A stretch of 6,281 nucleotides of DNA from JALORV01 sp035255845 (lineage in GTDB: Bacteria > Pseudomonadota > Gammaproteobacteria > Burkholderiales > Burkholderiaceae_F), in the NCBI GenBank assembly GCA_035255845.1, contig DATEZE010000239.1, positions 1 through 6,281 of the forward strand. Direction: 5' to 3'. The position numbers were made by a program, and so were the translations under genes. Shown piece after piece: positions 1-5,461 of the stretch (position 1 is its first letter; each line of letters opens with the position of its first letter). Below the pieces are notes generated by a model. That model was not told the DNA's origin. It ran no database searches and was given only the letters and a program-made list of their open reading frames with translations.

Positions 1-147
1 TTCTTTTCGCGCCCGTACGAGCCCGACGCCGGACGCGAAACTCAGCTGCCGCCGTCTGCAGCGACGCCTGGCGGCGATCCCGCCGGACTGCCGGCGCGCC
101 GTACCGGCGGCCGCGTCGCGGCGCTGCTGGGCGGCAAGCGCAAGTAG
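1..147 (+). CDS. C-terminal tail of an upstream gene (5' end outside window), identity uncertain
   Basis: Reading frame 1 is open from the left edge to a TAG at 145-147 and gives 48 residues. It begins FFSRPYEPD, runs through a disordered Pro/Ala/Gly/Arg-rich stretch and ends in the basic tail VAALLGGKRK. No catalytic domain is visible, so function cannot be read from the sequence. A disordered basic tail of this kind, ending in an LLGG-plus-basic segment, resembles the C-termini of RhlE-type DEAD-box RNA helicases in proteobacteria. That comparison is from memory and is only a suggestion. The gene is separated from the next one by 81 bases, including a palindrome with a following T run, so it is probably a separate transcription unit. 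A long minus-strand reading frame across the same bases looks like a GC-rich shadow. Confidence 0.6.
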   Translation, partial: FFSRPYEPDAGRETQLPPSAATPGGDPAGLPARRTGGRVAALLGGKRK

Positions 148-183
148 GCCCGCCCACGCGCGATCGCCCGCGCTACGGTTCCG

Positions 184-214
184 GGCACGCGTAGTACGCT
201 TGCCGACCATTTTT
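184..214. promoter_or_regulatory. Imperfect 21-base palindrome with following T run: candidate operator or weak terminator
   Basis: Bases 184-204 form a hyphenated inverted repeat centred on G194. The left arm GGCA-C-GCGTA pairs with the right arm TACGC-T-TGCC at nine of ten positions, the only mismatch being C188/T200. It ends 24 bases before the start codon of the hydrolase gene at 229, a plausible place for a repressor operator controlling the catabolic operon. As RNA it could fold as a GGCA/TGCC plus GCG/CGC stem around a five-base loop, with a five-T run at 210-214. That also resembles a weak intrinsic terminator for the gene ending at 147. The T run starts six bases after the stem and is short, so the terminator reading is not strong. 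No convincing -35/-10 pair was found nearby. Confidence 0.4.
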
Positions 215-216
215 GC

Positions 217-222
217 GGGGGA
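217..222 (+). promoter_or_regulatory. Ribosome binding site of the hydrolase gene
   Basis: GGGGGA lies six bases before the ATG at 229. It is a reasonable Shine-Dalgarno match and supports that start. It and the AGGAG before dctM are the only clear ribosome binding sites in the operon; the other genes appear to depend on close coupling. Confidence 0.5.
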
Positions 223-228
223 CAGCCG

Positions 229-924
229 ATGGGGTATGCAATTGCGGCGCCGGCGCAAGCCGTTGTACCGATCGACGCGACGACCGATTTGTTCCCGGTG
301 CACCGCATTTACTGCGTCGGGCGTAACTACGCCGATCACGCGAAGGAAATGGGTTTCTCCGGGCGCGAGCCGCCATTTTTCTTCACCAAGCCCGCAGATG
401 CAGTCTTGCCTGTCCCGTTCGGCGCAACCGGCGAAATGGCTTACCCCAGCGCGACGACGAATCTGCACCATGAGATCGAACTCGTGGTGGCGATCGGACG
501 CACGGGACGCGACATTGCACAGGCCGACGCCGCGGGATATATCTGGGGCTACGCAGTCGGGCTCGATATGACGCGCCGCGACCTGCAACTGGCGCTGCGC
601 GATGCGGGTCGGCCGTGGGATGTCGCGAAAGGCTTCGACCAGTCGGCGCCGATCACGCCGTTGAAACCGATCGCGGCCACTGGCGAGATTGTGTCCGGTG
701 CGATCTGGCTCGAGGTCAACGGGCAGAAGCGCCAGTCGAGCGACATTGCCAAGCTGATCTGGAACGTGAATGAGACGATCGAGCACCTATCGCGTTATTT
801 CACGCTCGCTCCGGGCGACCTGATCTTCACCGGCACGCCCGAAGGCGTCGGAGCGGTGAAGGCCGGGGATCTGATGGCTGGGGGCATCGCCGGCATCGGA
901 ACGCTGCAAGTCCGCATGGTCTGA
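229..924 (+). CDS. Fumarylacetoacetate hydrolase family protein, probable fumarylpyruvate hydrolase (NagK-like)
   Basis: This 231-residue protein is predicted to be a soluble, metal-dependent C-C hydrolase splitting fumarylpyruvate into fumarate and pyruvate, the last step of the gentisate pathway. The FAH fold motifs appear in order: VGRNYADHAKEMG (30-42, with His37), the acidic metal ligands Glu82 and Glu84 in LHHEIELVV, the third ligand Asp113 in GLDMTRRDLQ (111-120), KGFDQSAP (134-141) and TGTPEGVG (201-208). The size of about 230 residues and the DMTRRDLQ motif fit the short NagK-type bacterial enzymes rather than the roughly 420-residue tyrosine-pathway FAH. The ATG at 229 has a Shine-Dalgarno and gives the usual short leader before the FPV-RIYCVGRNY block. 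It is the first gene of the operon, four bases before the TRAP binding protein. Related FAH members act on other acylpyruvates or decarboxylate oxaloacetate, so the exact substrate rests on the isomerase encoded downstream. Confidence 0.85.
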   Translation: MGYAIAAPAQAVVPIDATTDLFPVHRIYCVGRNYADHAKEMGFSGREPPFFFTKPADAVLPVPFGATGEMAYPSATTNLHHEIELVVAIGRTGRDIAQADAAGYIWGYAVGLDMTRRDLQLALRDAGRPWDVAKGFDQSAPITPLKPIAATGEIVSGAIWLEVNGQKRQSSDIAKLIWNVNETIEHLSRYFTLAPGDLIFTGTPEGVGAVKAGDLMAGGIAGIGTLQVRMV

Positions 925-928
925 GACC

Positions 929-1993
929 GTGGCTGCGCTCGCACGCCTGTTACTTGCGTGCTGCGGTCTGATCACCGCTGCGGCTGCGGCGCAAACAGTG
1001 ACTACGCTCAAGGTGCATCACTTCCTGCCGACGGGCTCGACGACGCATGCGAAGCTGATCATGCCGTGGTGCGCGAAGATCGAGGCGGAATCCGCCGGCC
1101 GGCTGAAGTGCCAGATCTTTCCGTCGATGCAGCTGGGGGGCACCGCACCGCAACTCTACGACCAAGTGCGCGACGGCGTCGCGGACATCGTCTGGACATT
1201 GCCCGGCTACAACGCCGGACGATTCCTGTCCATGGAGGTTTTCGAACTGCCGTTCATGATCAGCGACGCGCAGTCGGCTTCGCGCGCAGCCTGGCAGTAT
1301 TACGAGAAGCACGGTCGATCAGACTTCCGTGATGTCCGTCCGCTGGCAGTGCACGTGCACGATGCCGGCTACCTGCACACCCGCGAGCGGCCGGTGCGCA
1401 CGCTCGAGGACTTCCGCGGTATGAAGCTGCGCGCGCCGACGCGTCAGACCAACAAGCTGCTCGCTGCGCTCGGCGCTGCGCCGGTGTCGATGCCGGTTAC
1501 GGGCCTTGCAGACGCGATGAGCAAGGGCGTGATCGACGGCGCACTCGTGCCGTGGGAAGTGGTGCCGGCGATCAAGGTGCATGAGGTCGCGCGTTTCCAC
1601 ACCGAGACCGACCCGAACATGCCGGCGCTCTACACGGCGGTATTTCTGTTCGCGATGAATCCCAAGACCTATGCGAACCTTACGCCGGACCTCAGGGCCG
1701 TTATCGACCGGAATTCCGGGGCGGAGTTGTCGGAGCAGGCCGGCCGACTCTGGGACGAGCAGAAGGCGCCGGCGCGCAAGCTGGCGCTCGATCGCGGCAA
1801 TACGATCGTCGTGGTCCCGAACGCGGAGCTCGCGCGATGGCAGCAGGCGGCGCAGTCCGTGATCACCGACTGGCTGACGGACCTCAAGCGCCGGCAGATC
1901 GACGCCGACGCGTTGCTCGCCGACGCCCGCGGACTACTCGCGCGGCGAGCAGCCCCAGGGACGAGCACTCCGCGCGCGCCGTCTGCGCCGTAG
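929..1993 (+). CDS. dctP: TRAP transporter periplasmic substrate-binding protein, DctP family
   Basis: This 354-residue protein is predicted to capture an organic acid in the periplasm and deliver it to the DctQM membrane pair. Residues 1-21 form a signal peptide (hydrophobic LLLACCGLI, then an Ala run) with likely cleavage near AAAAA-QTV. The mature part shows the DctP pattern: LKVHHFLPTGS (27-37), QLGGTAPQLYDQVRDGVADI (68-87), FELPFMIS (105-112), GMKLRAP (164-170) and ALVPWEVVP (205-213). Arg168 in GMKLRAP matches the conserved arginine that binds the ligand carboxylate in this family. The start is a GTG four bases after the preceding stop. There is no ATG alternative upstream before an in-frame stop at 872-874, and no good ribosome site, so coupling is likely. 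The last 14 residues are a Pro/Ala/Ser/Thr tail. The ligand cannot be read from sequence; the flanking enzymes suggest an aromatic acid or a pathway intermediate. Confidence 0.9.
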   Translation: MAALARLLLACCGLITAAAAAQTVTTLKVHHFLPTGSTTHAKLIMPWCAKIEAESAGRLKCQIFPSMQLGGTAPQLYDQVRDGVADIVWTLPGYNAGRFLSMEVFELPFMISDAQSASRAAWQYYEKHGRSDFRDVRPLAVHVHDAGYLHTRERPVRTLEDFRGMKLRAPTRQTNKLLAALGAAPVSMPVTGLADAMSKGVIDGALVPWEVVPAIKVHEVARFHTETDPNMPALYTAVFLFAMNPKTYANLTPDLRAVIDRNSGAELSEQAGRLWDEQKAPARKLALDRGNTIVVVPNAELARWQQAAQSVITDWLTDLKRRQIDADALLADARGLLARRAAPGTSTPRAPSAP

Positions 1994-1995
1994 TG

Positions 1996-2463
1996 ATGCA
2001 GCACACGCTGCACAGCGCGGCGAGACTCAGTGCGCTGGCGGGTGGTTTTCTTCTGCTGCTGATCGCGGCGATGACCGCCGTTTCGGTCGGTGGACGTTGG
2101 CTCGGCGCGTTGCCGGTGCCCGGCGACGTCGAACTCGTGCAGCTCGGCACCGCCAGTGCGCTCGCACTCTTTCTGCCGTACTGCCAGCTGCACGGGAGTC
2201 ATCTTGTCGTCGATATCTTCCTTGCGCGGGCGCCGACGTCTGTGCAGCGCTGGCTTGAGCGGCCCGCGCGATGGCTGGCGGCAGCCGTGCTCGGCCTGCT
2301 GTCCCTGCGAGCGGCCGCAGGGCTGGTCGACCTGCACTCGGCCGGTGAAACCTCGATGGTGCTCGGTCTGCCACTGTGGATTGCGTACGGGCCGCTGCCG
2401 CCGGCGCTGCTGCTCGCTGCCTGCATCGCGGCCTTCGACGTACAGCCTCAGGAGCGCGCATGA
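1996..2463 (+). CDS. dctQ: TRAP transporter small permease subunit, DctQ family
   Basis: This is the small integral membrane subunit that partners DctM in Na+-driven TRAP uptake. It has 155 residues, typical for DctQ, with four hydrophobic segments at about 12-31, 46-63, 91-110 and 122-147. Family features are GDVELVQLG (43-51), the GSHLVVD motif (67-73, normally a Gly-His-x-x-Val-Asp pattern after the second helix) and SMVLGLPLWI before the last helix. I chose the ATG at 1996, two bases past the dctP stop. A GTG at 1993 overlapping that stop would add one residue. The frame stays open back to 1837, but that extension is charged, Arg-rich and overlaps dctP, so it is not credible. No Shine-Dalgarno is apparent, and translation is probably coupled to dctP. 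The 3' end overlaps dctM by four bases. Confidence 0.9.
   Translation: MQHTLHSAARLSALAGGFLLLLIAAMTAVSVGGRWLGALPVPGDVELVQLGTASALALFLPYCQLHGSHLVVDIFLARAPTSVQRWLERPARWLAAAVLGLLSLRAAAGLVDLHSAGETSMVLGLPLWIAYGPLPPALLLAACIAAFDVQPQERA
2450..2454 (+). promoter_or_regulatory. Ribosome binding site of dctM, inside the end of dctQ
   Basis: AGGAG lies five bases before the ATG at 2460. It fixes the dctM start against the longer in-frame extension reaching back to 2376, which would overlap dctQ and lacks family similarity. Confidence 0.6.
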
Positions 2464-3779
2464 GCATCGGCGTGCCACTGCTGCTGTTTGCGGCGATGCT
2501 GGCGCTGATGGCGCTTCGCGTGCCGGTCTGGGTCGCAATGTTCGTCCCAGGTGCAATCGCCTATGCAGTGCTGGCAGGCGCGGATGCGTTGCTTGCCTAC
2601 CTCAAGGGCATCGCCTTCGCGCGATTCTCGATCTACGACCTGTCGGTGATCCCGCTCTTCCTGCTGATGGGGCAGCTGGCCACGCAGGGTGGACTTTCGC
2701 GCGCGCTGTTTCGCGCAGCAACGGCTTTCGTCGGCCACTGGCGCGGGGGACTGGCACAAGCAGCGGTGATGGCAAGCGCTGCATTCGGTGCCGTCTGCGG
2801 CTCCTCGGTCGCGACCGCGGCGACGATTGCACAGGCCGCACTGCCGGAAATGCGGCGCTACCGCTACGACGGAGGTTTCGCCGTGGCGACGCTCGCGGCA
2901 GGCGGCACGCTCGGTATCCTGATACCGCCGTCGGTTGTGCTGGTGCTCTACGCGATCATCGCCGAGCAGAACATCGGCCGGTTGTTCGCCGCCGCGCTGC
3001 TGCCCGGAGTGCTGGCGGCGGCGCTGTACTGCGTCGCGATCGCGCTGCTGATGCGTCGCAGGCCGGAACTTGGTCCGGCCGAACCGCGCGTCCCCTGGTC
3101 GCAGCGCCTGCGCACTCTGACCGGTGTCGTGCCGGTCGCGTTCATCTTCCTCATGGTGCTCGGCGGCATCTATGGCGGCATGTTCACCGCCACCGAGGGA
3201 GCCGCGATCGGCGTCGGGCTGACTGGGATGGTGGGACTGCTGCGCGGCGAACTGACAGCGGCGGGCGTGCGCGACGCGCTGCTGGCCACCGCGGAAACCT
3301 CGGGTGTGATCTTCATGATCTTCCTCGGCGCCGACATGCTGAACGGCTCGCTCGCCCTGACGCAGATGCCGGCGCGCGCGGCCGAAGCGATCGCAGGCCT
3401 GCAGTGGCCGCCGCTCGCCGTGCTCGCGGCGGTGCTGCTCTTTTACATCGTGCTCGGTGGCGTGATGGACGAACTGTCGATGCTGCTGTTGACGCTGCCC
3501 GTCGTGTTTCCGGCGGTGATGCAGCTTGACCTGCACGGCCTGCCGCTCGAGGCCAAAGGCATCTGGTTCGGCATCCTGCTGCTGACCGTAGTGAACATCG
3601 GTCTGATCGCGCCGCCGGTTGGGCTGAACGTCTACGTCGTCGTTGCACTCGCGCGCGACGTGCCGATCGCCAGTGCCTACCGCAGCGTCGGTGCCTTCCT
3701 TATCGCCGACGCGTTGCGGCTGACCCTGATGCTGCTGGTGCCGGCGCTCTCGCTTTGGGCGGTGCAGTTCGTCCGGTAG
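2460..3779 (+). CDS. dctM: TRAP transporter large permease subunit, DctM family
   Basis: This is the large translocating subunit of the TRAP importer, which moves substrate across the inner membrane with a cation gradient. It has 439 residues, close to the usual 425-450, and is hydrophobic throughout, consistent with 11-12 membrane segments. Hallmarks are FGAVCGSSVATAATIAQ (109-125), LPEM (129-132), GGTLGILIPPS (148-158), FTATEGAAIG (242-251), GGVMDELSMLLLTLPV (333-348) and the second inverted-repeat counterpart NIGLIAPPVGLNVYV (379-393). These cover both halves of the protein, so it looks intact. The start codon overlaps the dctQ stop (ATGA) and has its own AGGAG. Q and M are separate genes here, not fused. 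The isomerase gene follows after 11 bases. Confidence 0.95.
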   Translation: MSIGVPLLLFAAMLALMALRVPVWVAMFVPGAIAYAVLAGADALLAYLKGIAFARFSIYDLSVIPLFLLMGQLATQGGLSRALFRAATAFVGHWRGGLAQAAVMASAAFGAVCGSSVATAATIAQAALPEMRRYRYDGGFAVATLAAGGTLGILIPPSVVLVLYAIIAEQNIGRLFAAALLPGVLAAALYCVAIALLMRRRPELGPAEPRVPWSQRLRTLTGVVPVAFIFLMVLGGIYGGMFTATEGAAIGVGLTGMVGLLRGELTAAGVRDALLATAETSGVIFMIFLGADMLNGSLALTQMPARAAEAIAGLQWPPLAVLAAVLLFYIVLGGVMDELSMLLLTLPVVFPAVMQLDLHGLPLEAKGIWFGILLLTVVNIGLIAPPVGLNVYVVVALARDVPIASAYRSVGAFLIADALRLTLMLLVPALSLWAVQFVR

Positions 3780-3790
3780 CATCTCTCGCC

Positions 3791-4438
3791 ATGCTCAAGC
3801 TCTACAACTATTTCCGCAGCTCGGCTTCGTTCCGGGTACGGATCGCGCTTAGTCTGAAGGGGCTGCCGTACGACTACGACGCCGTGCACCTGACCAAGGG
3901 CGGTGGTGAGCAGTTCGCACCTGCATTCCGCGCGTTGAATGCCGATGCGCTGATCCCTGTGCTCGACGACGACGGTGTCGTGCTGACGCAGTCGCTTGCG
4001 ATCATCGAGTACCTCGACGAAACGCGTCCGGAACCGCCGCTGCTACCGGCCGATCCCGTCGAGCGCGCCTACGTCCGTGCCTTTGCGCTGACGATCGCCT
4101 GCGAGATTCATCCGCTGAACAACCTGCGCGTACTGCGCTATCTCGTGCGCAATCTCAGCGTGAACGAGGAGACGAAGAACGAGTGGTACCGCCACTGGGT
4201 CGAACAGGGGCTGGCGGCACTCGAAAACCAGGTCGTGGCGGAGCAACGCAGCGGCCGGCACGTGCTCGGGGATGTCGTCACGATGGCCGATGTCGTCCTT
4301 GTTCCGCAGATTTTCAATGCGCGTCGCTTCGACTGTCGGCTGGATCACGCGCCGACGCTGATGCGGATCTTCGAGCACTGCATGGAGCTTTCGTCCTTCA
4401 TCGACGCGCAGCCCTCGCGCCAGCCGGATGCGGAGTAG
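3791..4438 (+). CDS. maiA: Zeta-class glutathione transferase: maleylpyruvate or maleylacetoacetate isomerase
   Basis: This 215-residue cytosolic enzyme is predicted to carry out glutathione-dependent cis-trans isomerisation of maleylpyruvate or maleylacetoacetate. The N-terminal thioredoxin-like domain holds the zeta signature SSASFRVRIAL (10-20), the cis-proline in LIPVLDD (54-60) and the glutathione-contact QS pair (67-68). The helical domain has EIHPLNNLR (105-113) and NARRF (176-180). The Cys of the animal SSCS motif is Ala12, as is common in bacteria. From memory, Arg9, His107, Asn111, Arg113 and the Arg178/179 pair fall where the gentisate-pathway enzyme NagL has its substrate-binding residues. 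That, plus the fumarylpyruvate-hydrolase-like gene in the same operon, favours maleylpyruvate as substrate, but MaiA of the homogentisate route cannot be excluded. The ATG at 3791 starts directly at the conserved MLKLYNYF. A TTG at 3755 would overlap dctM. No clear ribosome site is seen. The stop lies six bases from the opposing mltB stop. Confidence 0.88.
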   Translation: MLKLYNYFRSSASFRVRIALSLKGLPYDYDAVHLTKGGGEQFAPAFRALNADALIPVLDDDGVVLTQSLAIIEYLDETRPEPPLLPADPVERAYVRAFALTIACEIHPLNNLRVLRYLVRNLSVNEETKNEWYRHWVEQGLAALENQVVAEQRSGRHVLGDVVTMADVVLVPQIFNARRFDCRLDHAPTLMRIFEHCMELSSFIDAQPSRQPDAE

Positions 4439-4444
4439 CGTCTA

Positions 4445-5461
4445 TCAGCGAGCGGCGTCGGCGCCGGGTTGTCGTTGGCGCAGCGCGGCTGCGAACTCGG
4501 TGACTGCCGCGGCGTAGAAGTAACTGCGGTTGTAGTGCAGGATCGCGCTGAAATTCACGGTGCCGATCCGATAGAGCCGGCCGGGTTCACCGTCGACGCC
4601 GACTATCGGCAGATCGATCAGCAGTACCGGCGTGTCAAGGGCGAGCGGCAGATCGCCGACGACGCCCGCGGCCAGTGCCGATGACCAGGACGTGCTGGCG
4701 ACGATGCCGCGCCCGAGCGCATCGACCGTCGCTTCGTCGGACTCGACTTCGAACAGGATCGGTTCGCCGCGCTGCCAGCCATGCGCCGCGAGAAAGTTTG
4801 CGACCGATCCGATCGCGTCGGCCGGACTGCCGAGCAGGTCGATGCGGCCGTCGCCGTCGAAGTCCACGGCCCAGCGGCGGATCGATCCGGGCATGAACTG
4901 CGGCAGTCCGATCGCACCTGCGAACGAGCCGCGAAACGAGGTTGGATCGATCTTCTGCTCACGCGCCAGCAGCAGGAATTCCTCGAACTCGCTTCGGTAG
5001 AAGTCGGCACGCCGGGGATAATCGAATGTCAGCGTCGTGAAGACATCCAGTGTGCGGAAGTTTCCGGTGATGCGGCCGAAGTAGGTCTCGATACCGATGA
5101 TCGCGACGATGATCTCGGCCGGCACGCCGAACTGTTCTTCGGCGCGCGCCAGTGCCGCGCGTTGCGCGCGCCAGAATGCGATGCCCGCGTCGATGCGAGC
5201 CGACTCGATATAGCGGTTGCGGTATTCGAGCCAGTTGCGCTGGGCAAACGGAATCGGCGGCTGCATCAGGCGCTCGACCGTGGCCGAGTAGCGCGCATCG
5301 CGCAGCCAGCGCTCAAGCCGGGCCCGCTCGAAGCCATGGCTGGCGACCATCGCGTCGATGAATTGCTGCACCTCGTCGCGCGAGAGATAGCCGGCGCGTG
5401 AATATGCCGGCATGCACGCGCCGGCAAGCAGCCCCAACAGCAGGCGACGCCGGCTCGTCAC
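4445..5461 (-). CDS. mltB: Lytic murein transglycosylase B family protein (MltB)
   Basis: This 338-residue periplasmic enzyme cleaves peptidoglycan between MurNAc and GlcNAc, forming 1,6-anhydro ends. The catalytic glutamate is Glu125 in IIGIETYFGRITGNF, followed by TFDYPRRADF (145-154), GSFAGAIGLPQFMPGS (178-193), the EF-hand-like calcium loop DFDGDGRIDL (200-209) and the C-terminal YNRSYFYAAAV (310-320). All are MltB/Slt35 landmarks, so the gene looks intact. The start is a GTG at 5461-5459 overlapping the upstream stop (GTGA). No ATG precedes it in frame, and the next Met (17) would lose the export signal. The N-terminus TSRRRLLLGLLAGACMPAYSRA has a twin-arginine-like SRRRLL and a possible signal peptidase I site after SRA. 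The Cys16 lipobox is poor, since Ala replaces Leu at -3, so it may be a soluble rather than lipid-anchored form. It is coupled to the transglutaminase gene. Confidence 0.93.
   Translation of the reverse strand: MTSRRRLLLGLLAGACMPAYSRAGYLSRDEVQQFIDAMVASHGFERARLERWLRDARYSATVERLMQPPIPFAQRNWLEYRNRYIESARIDAGIAFWRAQRAALARAEEQFGVPAEIIVAIIGIETYFGRITGNFRTLDVFTTLTFDYPRRADFYRSEFEEFLLLAREQKIDPTSFRGSFAGAIGLPQFMPGSIRRWAVDFDGDGRIDLLGSPADAIGSVANFLAAHGWQRGEPILFEVESDEATVDALGRGIVASTSWSSALAAGVVGDLPLALDTPVLLIDLPIVGVDGEPGRLYRIGTVNFSAILHYNRSYFYAAAVTEFAAALRQRQPGADAAR

Noticed and set aside
158..173. Short GCGCG/CGCGC hairpin after the first gene
   Set aside because: A five-base GC stem is expected often in DNA this GC-rich, and no T run follows, so it is not supported as a terminator.
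169..228. Sigma-70 promoter before the hydrolase gene
   Set aside because: TAGTAC at 192-197 matches the -10 consensus at only three positions, and no -35 element lies at suitable spacing. A promoter must exist near here but cannot be placed.
929..961. Possible lipoprotein signal (LLAC) near the start of dctP
   Set aside because: The Cys lies at residues 11-12 with too short a hydrophobic stretch before it. The following LITAAAAA-QT segment fits ordinary signal peptidase I cleavage of a soluble binding protein.
1669..2556. 295-codon minus-strand frame across the dctP/dctQ junction
   Set aside because: Low-complexity basic composition, no family motif, and fully covered by two supported genes on the other strand.
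2090..3529. 479-codon plus-strand frame overlapping dctQ and dctM
   Set aside because: The product is extremely Arg/Ala/Gly-rich with no recognisable motif. It overlaps two well-supported genes in another frame and is a codon-bias artefact.
2448..3782. 444-codon open frame on the minus strand across the whole of dctM
   Set aside because: It is exactly antisense to a protein with complete DctM motifs. Its product is rich in Arg/His/Gln/Glu with no domain and has the composition of a GC-rich shadow frame.
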